From assembly GCA_016647705.1 (NCBI GenBank), contig CM028335.1:41481026-41545025 (forward strand): a stretch of DNA of 64,000 bases. The letters run 5' to 3'. A program made the position numbers and the translations under genes. The first letter of the stretch is position 1, and every line of letters starts with the position of its first letter. This DNA comes from Eucommia ulmoides. Lineage: Eukaryota > Streptophyta > Magnoliopsida > Garryales > Eucommiaceae. Of this stretch, positions 1 through 10,614 are shown one piece after another. The notes beneath the pieces are model-generated. The model was not told the origin of the DNA and did not search any database. It was given only the letters and a program-made list of their open reading frames with translations.

Positions 1-317
1 GGATAAGAACATGTTTAAGGAGAAAAGTGTCCCAGCACAACTCATTGGTACCCTGGGATCTTGTTTGGGAACCTAGGTTGAATGTCGGGGTAGCACCGGC
101 CACAACATTGAATCATCCGAGGAATGAGCTCGAATTATACAAGATGGTTCAACCTTGGGATAATCGAGGACATCCTAAACCACGATCTTGGCTCGGTTTC
201 TGACCCTTGCTGGGGGACAGTTAATGAATCCCACTATATAAGGAAAGAGGATCGTGTATCTGATTCAACATGCATTACCCCCTCAATCTCGATGGCATTG
301 ATGGGGGATTGACCTTG
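1..317. repeat. flank of E1, probable LTR piece of a Tat-like gypsy element
   Basis: No gene is seen. The stretch has a TATA-like box (ctatataagg near 234-243) followed by sequence of the kind found around the start site of large plant gypsy LTRs. The sequence just right of E1 (7175-7340) seems to continue it: another ctataaag box, then a cggagg...gacagg motif resembling U5 ends of Ogre/Retand-type LTRs. Removing E1 and one CCTTG copy would rejoin the halves. No coding part of that older element is in the window, so the assignment is inference. Confidence 0.35.
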
Positions 318-1123
318 TGATGCGAACCTCACCAAGGATTAGTGAGACCCGAAAACGACTTAGGGTTTCTTCGCGAAGATCGAAACTAAATCAGATTTTG
401 AACGAGCTAAAAATACAGAAATTGAAAGATAGATTATCTTGACCCAACGTTTATGAACGAAACGCGAACTAATGGTATAATGATCTTGACCCAATGATTA
501 TAATGAATCACGAATCAAAGATATAAGTTTGAACGCCACAAGAAACTCTTGATAAGTTCAAGAAAAGTTTTCTGAAGAACTAAAGAGAAAACTCTCACAA
601 TTTTTATTAATTAAAGTAATGTGAAATTCGTAGGTCTACAAAGTCCCTTAAATAGGTGGCCAAAAGAATAAGAAAAGAAACCCTAATACACTTTGAAATT
701 CGTGGGTCTACATGGAGGAAAAAGGAAACCCTAAAATCTAATTGCTAAATAAAAAATAAGGAAGCTTCCTAATTTGCCTTACATTTTTAGTTGGAAAAGG
801 AAATGATTTACTTGGTAATCAAGCTTACAAATCAGCCTAAAATAATTAAAAGACTTAAAAAAAATAAATATGATAAGAATTTCGTGGTCCACAAGCCTTG
901 GTCCATTTGAGTTCATGTCTAAACCCATTCACTTGTTTTGATGAGATGGATTAGGTCTTGATCGTCATTTGGGCCTAATTTGGGCTTTATTGTTTTCGAT
1001 TTAGCTGAAAGCTCTTGATTTAGCCCATTAAGCGCTTCTTTGATCTTCTTAGATCTTGCCCTAGTAATGGGCCCAACTGGGACATGCAATGTGTCCTTTG
1101 ATGTTGTTTGTTGGTTCTCATTA
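318..1123 (-). repeat. E1 3' LTR
   Basis: Matches 6365-7169 along its whole length. In element orientation it begins TAATGAGAACC (the first G of the expected TG is changed to A) and ends GGTTCGCATCA. It encodes the last part of the polyprotein, whose stop is at 919. A TATA-like TATTTAA (minus strand) lies at 648-654. Confidence 0.95.
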
Positions 1124-1774
1124 TCCCCCCTCTCTTCAAAAGGATTCGACCTCGAATCTTCACCTACATCAAACGGAGAAAGATCAGAGACATTAAATGT
1201 AGCACTAACGTTATACTCACCTGGAAGATCCAACTTGTACGCATTATCATTTGATCCTCTGAAGGACTTGAAATGGGCCATCCCCTCTAGGATGTAGCTT
1301 GGTCCGCCTATGGGCTGGAAATCTTTCTTTTCTCATATGCACCCAAACCCAATCACCAGGTTCAAAGATGACTCGTCTACGACCCTTATTTGCTTTCTTT
1401 GTATATTGCTCATTTTTCTTCTCTATGTGTTGTCGTACGCTTTCATGGAGTTTCTTCACCATCTCAGCCTTCATTTGTCTATCCAAACTAGCCCTCTCAT
1501 TAACTGGTAAAGACAATAAATCCAAAGGAGTTAGTGGATTAAAACCATAAACAATCTCAAATGGTGAAAAATCAGTAGTAGAATGAACACTCCGATTATA
1601 AGCAAATTCAATGAACGGCAAACAATCCTCCCAATTTTTCAAATTCTTTTGAATTATAGTACGCAACAGAGTAGATAAAGTTCGATTTACTACCTCGGTT
1701 TGTCCATCCGTTTGGGGTTGACAAGTAGTTGAGAACAATAATTTAGTTTCCATCTTCCCCACAAGACTTTCCAA
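919..1774 (-). pseudogene. E1 integrase C-terminal half and LTR-encoded tail
   Basis: Two reading frames (1247-1774 and 919-1281) carry the second half of the integrase and the polyprotein end. Visible are the [18 protein letters not shown] block with the third catalytic acidic residue (E), the FAYN and FEIVYGF blocks, a basic coiled segment, and the [14 protein letters not shown] element. The tail has the DLSPFDVGEDSRSNPFEE block and GPITRARSKKIKEALNGL; everything from about 1123 leftwards lies in the LTR. A one-base gain near 1251 and a one-base loss near 1775-1790 break the frame. There is no separate chromodomain. A tail of this type ending inside the LTR is what CRM-clade elements show, as I recall; that is inference. 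Confidence 0.88.
1124..1137 (-). other. E1 polypurine tract
   Basis: On the minus strand this reads GAAGAGAGGGGGGA and directly abuts the 3' LTR, the position expected for the plus-strand primer of reverse transcription. Confidence 0.9.
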
Positions 1775-1838
1775 AAATAGCTTAGGAACTTAACATCACG
1801 ATCAGATACAATACTCTTAGGAACACCATGGAGACGTA

Positions 1839-2933
1839 CTATCTCTCTAAAGAACAATCAGCGACGTGGGTCGCATCATCAGTTTTATTGCAAGATATGA
1901 AATGTGCCATCTTAGAGAAGCTATCAACAATCACAAAAATCGAATCCCTACCTTTCCTTGACCTAGGCAAGCCTAAAACAAAGTCCATGGAAATATCCAT
2001 CCAAGGCGCACTAGGTACAGGCAAGGGAGTGTATAATCCATATAGTAAGACTCTAGATTTGGCTTGCCTACACGTAACACATTTAGCACAAACTCTCTCC
2101 ACATCACGTTTTATCTTTAGCCAAAAGAAGTGTTCATGTAACACGTCTAAAGTCTTTCTCACACCAAAATGACCCATCAAACCACCCCCATGTGCTTTAC
2201 GCACGAGTAACTCACGCATAGAACTATTAGGTACGCAAAGTCTATTTTCTCTAAACAAGTACCCATCTAGTCTATAGAATTTATCAAACGCTGTCTTCTC
2301 ACATGCACCAAACGCACTAGCAAAATCATCATCATTAGCATACAATTCTTTAACATATTCAAACCCCAGTAGCTTTGCATTTAATGTAGAGATAAGGGCG
2401 TACCTTCTTGAGAGTGCATCAGCCACAATATTTTCCTTACATTGTTTGTATTTGATTACATAAGGGAAGGTTTCAATGAATTTCATCCACTTGGCATGCC
2501 TTCTATTTAATTTACTTTGTCCCTTCAAGTGCTTCAAGGACTCATAATGATCGGTATGTATGACAAACTCTCTCGGCCACAGGTAATGTTGCCAAGTCTC
2601 CAATGCTCTTACCAACGCAAAAAGCTCCTTATCATATGTTGGGTAATTCAATGTTGCCCCATTTAGCTTTTCGCTAAAGTATGCTATTGGCCGATTTTCC
2701 TGCATCAAAACTGCTCCAATGCCTATTCCTGAAGCATCACACTCAATCTCAAAAGTTTTAGAAAAATTAGGTAATGCTAATAAAGAAGCACCACATAACC
2801 GTTCTTTAATCTCATTAAATGCACGCTCTTGCTCCATACCCCATTTAAAACCCACGGATTTTTTGACAATTTCAGTGAGTGGTGCGGCTAGTGTACTAAA
2901 ATCTTTAACAAATCGACAATAAAAACTAGCCAA
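1839..2933 (-). pseudogene. E1 ribonuclease H and integrase N-terminal half
   Basis: A 364-codon open segment. It starts with the conserved end of the RT connection ([12 protein letters not shown]), then ribonuclease H with [16 protein letters not shown] (catalytic D), [13 protein letters not shown] (catalytic E) and VIHTDH (catalytic D), closing with VADALSRR. Next is the integrase zinc-binding domain with the H...H...C..C ligands ([10 protein letters not shown] ... CAKCVTC), then the core start with [13 protein letters not shown] (first catalytic D) and [14 protein letters not shown]. The frame is left at about 1840-1860 by a one-base loss just before the second catalytic Asp. It joins the upstream RT segment through another one-base loss near 2940. 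Confidence 0.92.
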
Positions 2934-3763
2934 ACTATAAAACTTCTTACCTCCGTGATTGACTTAGGTGTGGGCCATTCTTTGATAGCCTTTACCTTTT
3001 CCTCATCCACTGCAATCCCTTCCGAACTAACAACATAGCCAAGAAACACAACTTTGTCCAAGCAAAAGGAATATTTATTTAAATTTGCATATAATTTTTC
3101 TTTTCTCAGAATATGAAACACACAATGCAAATGATCAATATGCTCATCTAAGCTCTTACTATACACCAAAATATCATCAAAATAGACCACAACAAATTTG
3201 CCTATAAACGCACGCAATGTATGATTCATTAACCTCATGAATGTACTTGGTGCATTAGTTAGCCCAAAAGGCATTACCAACCACTCATACAATCCATATT
3301 TAGTTTTAAAGGCAGTTTTCCATTCATCACCTTCTTTCATCCTAATTTGGTGATACCCACTTTTCAAATCAATTTTAGTGAAAATACATGACCCATGCAA
3401 CTCATCTAACATGTCATCTAGCCTAGGAATGGGATGTCGATACTTTACCGTAATGTTGTTAATAGCTCGGCAATCAACACACATACGCCAAGTTCCATCC
3501 TTCTTAGGCACAAGTAGTACCGGTACTGCGCACGGACTCATGCTCTCTCTTACGTGTCCCTTGGCTAGCAACTCTTCCACTTGCCTTTGAAGTTCCTTCG
3601 TCTCCTCTGGATTACTCCTATAGGCTGGTCGGTTAGGAATTGTTGCACCCGGCACAAAGTCAATTTGATGCTCAATGCCTCGAATAGGTGGCAATCCACT
3701 AGGCACATCGTTAGGGAACACGTCCTCAAATTCCTGCAACAAAGAAACAACAACACTAGGCAA
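2888..3763 (-). pseudogene. E1 reverse transcriptase
   Basis: A 291-codon open segment covering the linker and the RT palm/fingers. Motifs in order: [21 protein letters not shown]-like spacer, [35 protein letters not shown] (first catalytic Asp), [17 protein letters not shown] and the catalytic box [11 protein letters not shown]. It is in the same frame as the Gag-protease segment but is separated from it by a stop at 3797-3799. Its 3' end runs out of frame after TEVRSF because of a one-base loss near 2940. Catalytic residues are intact, so the defects are in continuity rather than in the active site. Confidence 0.94.
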
Positions 3764-3796
3764 GGATTGGTCAAATTCGTTAGCACTAAAACACGC

Positions 3797-5695
3797 CTAT
3801 TTGTACAATAGTACAAATAGAGGCCGGTTTGCATACAAAGCACCCTTGATATCACTCGCCTTAGCATAAAAGCTCACTTGTTTCTCTGTTTTTCTCTCAT
3901 TTTTTCCATTTCTTTTTTGCTTTTCACTCTTTTTTATGTTTCCACTCTCTTTTTTCTCATCTTTTTTTGAACTCTCGGTCTCACAAGTTTTTTTCAACTC
4001 ATTCTCTCTTTTCAATTTCATTTGATCCTCATACATTTGTTTTGGAGTCAATGGCACAAGAATAATGGTTTTATTATCTTTGACGAATGAGTGCCTATTC
4101 TTGAACCCGTCATGAATAAGCTTCTTATCAAATTGCCATGGCCTGCCCAACAATATGTGACCCGCATGCATTGGAACAACATCACAAAGTACTTCATCCT
4201 TGTACTTCCCAATCGAAAAGGAAACTAACACTTGTTTATTTACCTGAACCTCCCCACAATCATTCAACCACTGCAATTTATAAGGTCTAGGGTGTTTCAA
4301 GGTATGTAAATTCAGTTTCTCTACTAAAGTAGTGCTAGCCACATTAGTGCAACTTCCCCCATCAATGATCATACTACATACCTTGTTGTTGACGTGGCAT
4401 CTAGTATGAAATATATTCTCCCTTTGTTGTTCCATGTCATCCTCCGCAACTTGGGCACTTAGAGCACGCCTTGCCACAAGTGACTCTCCCTCCACCGGGT
4501 ACTCCACATCATCATCACAAGCATCTTCAAGTTGTGGCATCTGGTCATCATCACTCTCACTTTCGGTTTCCACCTCTCCATCAACACGTGCAATCATGGT
4601 CCTCTTATTTGGGCATTGTGAGGCTATGTGACCTACTCCCAAACAACGAAAACATTTAATATCACGGTTACGAGTTTGGGTTTCGGTTTTACCTTTGTTG
4701 GCAATGGGAACATCATCTCTCCTTTTTGGGGGTTCGGTTTTGGATTTTGAAACAATCCCTTCGTCCTTCCTCTCATTCGGCCTCCATGAATTAGAAGAGC
4801 TTGAATTTTGAAATGACCGAGTTCCTTTCCTTTTAAGCTGTCGTTCCATTTTTATGGCCATGTGAACCATGTCCTCTAACTCCACGTAATGTTGCAATTC
4901 CACCACGTTGACAATGTCTCGATTCAACCCATTCAAGAACCTTGCCATGGTACCTTCTCTATCCTCCTCGACATTAGCCCGGATCATAGCGACCTCCATC
5001 TCCTTGTAGTAATCATCCACGCTCCGATAGCCTTGCGTAAGGCTTTGTAATTTCTGATACAAGTCCCTATAGTAGTGACTAGGGACAAACCGCCTCCTCA
5101 TGATGGCTTTCATTTCCGCCCACGTCACGATAGGCCTCTCATGGTTCTTTCTCCTGTTTATCACAAGTTGATCTCACCATATTATAACATAGTCAATAAA
5201 CTCAATCACAACGAGTTTTACCTTTTTCTCCTCGGAGTAGTTGTGGCACTCAAAGATCAATTTCACCTTCTTCTCCCACTCCAAGTATGCTTCAGGATCG
5301 TTTTTCCCTTGGAATGAGGGTATCTTCACCTTGATACTTACCAAGTTATTATCAATCTGCTTCCCATGTCTATTTCCTCTATTCCCATGTCCACTCCCAT
5401 ATCTGCTCAAGCTTACATTAGAGGCCCGATCGTCTTCATCTAGGTCATTCCTATAATCATCTTCATACACAAACCGAGGCTGATTCCTCTCTCTTCGTTG
5501 CACATGAGGAGCTCTCGGTGGCTGCCCTTTTTGTGCGTTAGACTCAACTTTGTCAAGTCTCTCATGCACTTCATGAAATCGCAAGTTCAACTGTTGAAAC
5601 TTTTGCTCCAAGACCTTGTAGAAAACTTTTGCGTCCATTATGTCTATCCTTTCATGTGCTTCATCGGACGAGCCTTTATTTGTTTCTCGAGACAT
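3797..5695 (-). pseudogene. E1 Gag and aspartic protease
   Basis: The start chosen is the ATG at 5693-5695 (MSRETNKG), the position matched by the Gag starts of E2 (31691) and E3 (50491). The Gag N-terminus has a coiled segment, an acidic YEDDYRNDLDEDDR stretch and the capsid block FQGKNDPEAYLEWEKK. A TGA at 5174-5176 interrupts the capsid where a Trp is normal. After that come the second capsid part ([20 protein letters not shown]), a CCHC zinc knuckle [14 protein letters not shown], a D/E-rich linker, and the protease with [13 protein letters not shown] (DGG in place of DSG/DTG). A Lys/Glu-rich linker leads to VLLYK and a TAG at 3797-3799. Apart from the two stops the frame is open. Confidence 0.93.
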
Positions 5696-6350
5696 ATTTA
5701 GTAACCTGCAAAACAAGATTAGTAAACCTCACAAACACTCCCTCACGTGTTTGCACTCAAACTATGTCACTCCACTCGTGTATCACTCAAATTCGGCTTT
5801 TACCCTCTTATAAGCTCATACTCTCTTGCTTTTTTTCACTCTTTAATTCCCTCTTTTAGTTCTTTATTGAATTTAACTAATCTCAATCAGAAATTTTCTT
5901 GTAGCAATCCAAACTCAACAATTTGATTCACTAAGAATGATATTTTAGGAACGAAACAAAGGGAACAAAAATAGCACAAAGAAAAGTTTATAGAGTAGAA
6001 TAAGAAGAAATTATTCTTAATATTTGTTTGGGGGGGGGGGCTGCTGAATTTTCTCAATTTTTTTTTTTTTTTTTCGTTTCTGTTTTTTTTTTCTTTTCTG
6101 TTTTTTTTTTTTTTTTTGAAAACCAGCAACTTTAAATTGAGATTTGAAGAAACACAATATTTGAATGAAAAATATGATCAGAACAAAGATGTACCGCGTT
6201 TTATTTTTTTCAAGATTGGACCAGATTTGAATTAGAATGACAAGAAAAAAAAAAAACGCAATAGATCTGATGATATAATTTGGTCAAGAAAAAAAAATTT
6301 ATGAAGGGAACGAAAAAGAAAAAGGATAGATGAAACCTGATTTAGACCTT
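5696..6350 (-). other. E1 untranslated leader
   Basis: No gene. It lies between PBS and Gag start. On the minus strand 6030-6118 is almost pure purine (a G run and long A runs), with smaller A-rich tracts near 6242-6305. E2 and E3 have comparable A-rich tracts in the same place (31318-31352 and 50060-50152), so it is a family trait. Confidence 0.7.
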
Positions 6351-6362
6351 GCTCTGATACCA
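6351..6362 (-). other. E1 primer binding site (initiator tRNA-Met)
   Basis: On the minus strand this reads TGGTATCAGAGC, the complement of the 3' end of plant initiator tRNA-Met. It is two bases from the 5' LTR. Confidence 0.95.
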
Positions 6363-6364
6363 AA

Positions 6365-7169
6365 TGATGCGAACCTCACCAAGGATTAGTGAGACCCGAA
6401 ACCAACTTAGGGTTTCTTTGCGAAGATCGAAACTAAATCAGATTTTGAACGAGCTAAAAATACAGAAATTGAAAGATAGATTATCTTGACCCAACGTTTA
6501 TGAACGAAACGCGAACCAATGATATAATGATCTTGACCCAATGATTATAATGAATCACGAATCAAATATATAAGTTTGAACGCCACAAGAAACTCTTGAT
6601 AAGTTCAAGAAAAGTTCTCTGAAGAACTAAAGATAAAACTCTCACAATTTTTATTAATCAAAGTAATGTGAAATTCGTAGGTCTACAAAACCCCTTAAAT
6701 AGGTGGCCAAGAGAATAAGAAAAGAAACCCTAATACACTTTGAAATTCGTGGGTCTACATGGAGGAAAAAGAAAACCCTAAAATCTAATTGCTAAATAAA
6801 GAATAAGGAAGCTTCCTAATTTGCCTTACATTCCTAGTTGGAAAAGGAAATGATTTACTTGGCAATCAAGCTTACAAATCAGCCTAAAATAATTAAAAGA
6901 CTTAAAAAAATAAATATGATAAGAATTTCGTGGTCCACAAGCCTTGGTCCATTTGAGTTCATGTCTAAACCCATTCACTTACTTTGATGAGATGGATTAG
7001 ACCTTGATCGTCATTTAGGCCTAATTTGGGCTTTATTGTTTTCGATTCAGCTGAAAGCTCTTGAATTAGCCCATTAAGCGCTTCTTTGATCTTCTTGGAT
7101 CTTGCCCTAGTAATGAGCCCAACCGGGACATGTAATGTGTCTTTTGATATTGCTTGTTGGTTCTCATCA
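6365..7169 (-). repeat. E1 5' LTR
   Basis: An 805-bp repeat, partner of 318-1123. It begins TGATGAGAACC and ends GGTTCGCATCA in element orientation, so its tips are near-perfect inverted repeats. It is followed by the duplication CCTTG at 7170-7174. Confidence 0.95.
6695..6701 (-). promoter_or_regulatory. TATA-like box of E1 5' LTR
   Basis: Minus-strand TATTTAAG, conserved at the same LTR position in E2 (30796-30802) and E3 (49529-49535). It is the probable core promoter of the family. Confidence 0.6.
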
Positions 7170-7174
7170 CCTTG

Positions 7175-8632
7175 TTCTTAGGGAAGACTTGCCAAACAAG
7201 TCTTCCTGCGCCTATAAAGACTAAGGGGTTGCTATGCCAAGGTACATACTTTTTTAAACTAAAGGTCTGCCAAAATTTTACCAGAACGCTACTCATTCTC
7301 ACATCGGAGGTTTAACGCTGACAGGACCATACGTGGTAAATTAGTTTGCTTGAACTGAGGCTTAGGTTGATCATATTTTGGGATAGAAGTGGACCATATC
7401 TCACGATCAAGATTCATACATCATCAATACCTAATCATGTCTAACTCTAATAGCATCACAGTCAAATACAATCTAAAATTAATTATTAGAGTTAATGGGA
7501 TACTATTTAACACTCCATTATAAAATGGGATGCAAATAATTTAAGTCTTTTTGTAGAAAACTTGTTGAGCATGTCTTTCCAGAATGTATAATTTTAAGAA
7601 TAATCAGTAGGTTCATTGAAAATATTGAAATTGATGAATCGGAAGATATGATACACATGGTGGATTAGGTATTGGGAAATGCATGTGGTAGGTATACTTG
7701 GGTAACTAAAGTGAAGCAGACTAAACTGCTCAATTTCTCCTCATTATGGATTTACGAAGCATGCGATTTCACATGACAAAATTAAACTAAGAAATTGTCA
7801 CAATAAATCTTTAAAGAAGGTGGGTTGTATATGAACTAAAAATAAGCCTGTCTCATGAGACATGCCTTAGTTTTTCTTGTCCAACAGCTGGGGCTATAGT
7901 ATATTAAGAACTACCACACACCTATAACCTCTCCGAGGACTTGCCCTGATACTTTTGTTCTGTCAGTTATTTTTTTTATTTCTTTTTTTTGTAATTTAAA
8001 AGAGCTAGTAAAAATGACACTTGAGCTGGGGACGAGTACACTATATAATTAAACTGATATCAACTTCCTGTTTCTTGATTTATTGGAAGTCTGGCTATAT
8101 AATTTACAAAGGCAAATAGGCTCTCCAGCTCTTTTCATAACTTGTCTACACCTTTTCCTTCCAAATGGGTTAGTATGTGTTGGTGCGAGGAACTTGGTCG
8201 TTGGCACCCCATTGAATAATGTTGGGTGTTGTGGGTGTAGGCGGTTAGTATTTGCCTGTAAACGTCATGTACATTGGTTCTGCAGGAGTAGAACTCTTTT
8301 TTTTTTTTTTTTGAAAATTTGAACACCTAACTTCTGATTTCTGAGGCAGCATTCAATTTGCTAATGTGAGGTGGAATCGTTAATTTTCTTCTAGTCCTGT
8401 TGTGACACTTGTCTGAACATACCTCTTAGCATGTATTAGTGCCATGGCATTCTCATTTCTGTTTCGTGGTAGCAGAAGGTTATACTACAAAAAATATTTT
8501 GTTTTTTTATGTGAAGCTTTACATTGTCTTTTGTTGTTAATGTTTCTTTCAATGAGCCACTATGGAGCAATACTATGTAGAAAAGAAACTGTGGCTGGTC
8601 TGCCGTAAGTACTTGTTTCTGTGAATGGACAG
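7175..8632. other. no gene seen; continuation of older LTR, then likely TTC1 intron
   Basis: 7175-7340 appears to continue the gypsy LTR that E1 entered. It holds a perfect 10-bp hairpin (GGAAGACTTG/CAAGTCTTCC, 7182-7206, 5-nt loop). 7341-8632 has no coding signal I can support, and no TPR exon is visible. Because 8632 ends with a 3' splice acceptor, at least its right part is probably intron of the TTC1-like gene. Confidence 0.5.
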
Positions 8633-8748
8633 GGAAGTTAAAAGATATGGGGAACTCTATTTTGGGCCGATTTGGGATGAGTGTCGACAATTTCAAAGCT
8701 GTTAAAGATCCAAATACCGGTTCCTATTCAATCTCCTTTCAACGCTAG
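8633..8748 (+). CDS. last coding exon of TTC1/TPR1-like TPR co-chaperone
   Basis: After an acceptor (ggacag, ending 8632) an open segment reads KLKDMGNSILGRFGMSVDNF followed by KAVKDPNTGSYSISFQR and TAG at 8746-8748. This is the highly conserved C-terminal tail of plant TTC1-type tetratricopeptide proteins (Arabidopsis AtTRP1/TPR1, At4g30480, reported to bind ethylene receptors). The exon enters with two bases of a split codon. The TPR-bearing exons are not found in the 1.3 kb upstream, so they are either left of the window, beyond the E1 nest, or lost. The tail itself shows no damage, which favours a living gene with very large introns, but one exon cannot prove it. Confidence 0.85.
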
Positions 8749-9272
8749 TTGCGTTTTCATCTGTTCATTTTGTAATACACTTTACACAGACCATGGCAGA
8801 GGAATGATGCAATATTGACCATTTGTGTTTGGAAATGTGGTTCTGTTTCCAGTATTTGTGTAAATTAATTTTGCAGTCCTTTGTCTGACTGAAACATTGC
8901 AGTGGACTTAACAGTTGATCGTGTGGCCTTAATATGATTCCAATTTTAATTGTCAAATCGGCAATCTGAAGGGTGCTTGATTAGTGTTTGTTTCTTTTTT
9001 TTTTTTTCCTTTTTTTTTACTTAAAGTTTTTGAGCAAAAACAAAAATGCATGACATGTTTGTTCGCTGTTCTCGGTTGTTTTTTGGCACCATGTTGGGTA
9101 ATTTTCTATAGAAGAATTTTGAACACGTTTTCAAGGAAAATTAAGATTCACTATTTTGTATTCCCTTTTAGTTCTAGGAATAAAATAGTATCAATAAAAG
9201 TGGGGCAATCAAGAAATTATTTTAATAAATTTAGAGGAATAAAAAAACTTTTTAAACTAAATTTATAAGCAA
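8749..9272. other. 3' UTR and spacer
   Basis: Probable 3' untranslated region of the TTC1-like exon, then AT-rich spacer with a T-run (8992-9018). No gene is seen. Confidence 0.5.
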
Positions 9273-10272
9273 GTGTAATGGGCTCACGTTTTCACAAGTC
9301 CACGGCACCCCTAGTGCATCCGCTTTGCGGGGGTAACTTGCCTTCAGTACGATGTTTATTGGTTTCGCCTTGTCTTGGGTTCTTCAGAAAAACGGCTTTA
9401 ACTCCTGATCAGTTTGTACAACGGAGATGGAGGCCAAACTCCTATTCGTTCGTCAGGTTTATGACCAATGACATTATCTGAATTTAACCTGGTCGATATG
9501 CTTGGACTCTAAAGGGACGTATAGTTGTGTCCATGCCTGCTTGGCTGAGAGTCGCATTCAAGTACTACAATCTTTCAGCCAACATTTTTGTTCCTTTTGA
9601 TCGTCTTGTCAATAAGCTGTCTGTGACACTATCCCAAGCAAAATCACAACCGTCCTTGTTGTGATGCAAATAACTCTCGATGTTGCGCCCCTGGCGTGCC
9701 CCCACACTTTGTGTGATAGAGAGTGGTGAGGTGCCCTAAATCACACGATTCGCACAAATCTTCGACTTGATGTTCCTATCTCTTTGCCTGCCCTCCACCG
9801 AGTGTTTGGTGAATCTCGACTGCAACTTAACTCCTTTTCCAAGGAGCATCATATCCACAGCTTGAGTGAGTCCCTTCGTAGAGCTAATCGTGTCTTGCTC
9901 TGATACCACTTGTCACGGGTTCACGATTTCGTAGCGGCAATTGTTTGTGCGGCACCCCCAACGAATCCTCTCTGTAGGGGTAAGCTTATCTTTTAGTACA
10001 ACGTTGACTGGTTTCATCTTGCCTTGTGCCATTTGGAGGGCAACTTCAATTTCCGACCAATTTGTGCAAGTGATACTAAATCCCTCTTTTATTGTTAGGT
10101 CCATGACCAGCGACATAGTCTTCGAACTTAACCGGGTTTGTATGCCTCGACTCTGAAGGTACACTTAGTTGTGTCGGTGTTCACATGGTTGAGAGCTGTG
10201 TATAAGCGCTACGATCCTCCATTTGACACCCTTGTTTCTTCTGACTGCCTTATCAGTAAGTGATATATGACA
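9273..10272 (-). mobile_element. TRIM-like miniature LTR retrotransposon
   Basis: Two direct repeats (9273-9628, 356 bp; 9911-10272, 362 bp) begin TGT and end TGACA, and the right copy has the inverted tips TGTCA/TGACA. They enclose only 282 bp with no coding capacity. A canonical minus-strand primer site TGGTATCAGAGC lies at 9897-9908, two bases from the right LTR. That combination (paired LTRs, PBS, about 1 kb total, no gene) defines terminal-repeat retrotransposons in miniature. The LTRs have clearly diverged and the flanks (gcaag, aaaga) do not match as a target duplication, so it is probably old. Proteins for movement would have to come from another element. Confidence 0.8.
9897..9908 (-). 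other. TRIM primer binding site
   Basis: TGGTATCAGAGC on the minus strand, complementary to the initiator tRNA-Met 3' end, two bases inside the right LTR. Confidence 0.9.
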
Positions 10273-10614
10273 AAAGAGTGAGAATATACTGACATTAATA
10301 ATTTTAAATTAATTAAAAATTTATATTTTCAAATGATAGAACTATCAAATCATAATAATTAAAAATTAATTAATATCCAGCAAATTAATTAAGAATATTA
10401 AAAACTTAATTTAATGATTGTTCAATACAAACCTAAATGAGTGTTAATACATTTTTAAGATCACTATATTTTAGTGAGAAGTATTTTGACTGCCTTCTTT
10501 AATTCTTTATATTTTGTTAGTATTATATTCACTTTTGACATTTTACTTGAGTTATTTGGTAGAATAGAAAAATATAAATACACCCCCTTAAGTTTATATA
10601 TTTGAACTAATTTA
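10273..10614. other. AT-rich spacer, nothing seen
   Basis: Very AT-rich sequence between the TRIM-like element and the copia LTR fragment. No open frame or repeat that I can assign. Confidence 0.6.

Larger units (their letters stand above)
318..7169 (-). mobile_element. E1: full-length Ty3/gypsy LTR retrotransposon (CRM-like)
   Basis: A 6852-bp minus-strand element with 805/806-bp LTRs, target duplication CCTTG (313-317 and 7170-7174), a tRNA-iMet primer site, a polypurine tract and degraded gag-pol. The order read from the right is LTR, PBS, Gag, zinc knuckle, protease, reverse transcriptase, ribonuclease H, integrase, tail in the 3' LTR. By eye the LTRs differ at about 35 of 805 positions, mostly transitions, so insertion is fairly recent but not new. 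TGATG/CATCA termini and the LTR-encoded tail suggest the CRM clade; a reverse-transcriptase tree would settle this. Two nonsense changes and several single-base indels make it non-autonomous as it stands. Confidence 0.95.

Noticed and set aside
1828-2172. 114-codon plus-strand open frame
   Set aside because: Antisense shadow of the E1 integrase region. All long plus-strand frames in 1000-5700 have this explanation.
6030-6118. Possible gene from Lys-rich minus-strand open frame
   Set aside because: It is the A/G-rich leader of E1; the lysines come from A-runs.
9897-9908. tRNA gene suspected from gctctgatacca
   Set aside because: The same 12-mer at 6351-6362 and here is a retroelement primer site next to an LTR; no cloverleaf is present around it.
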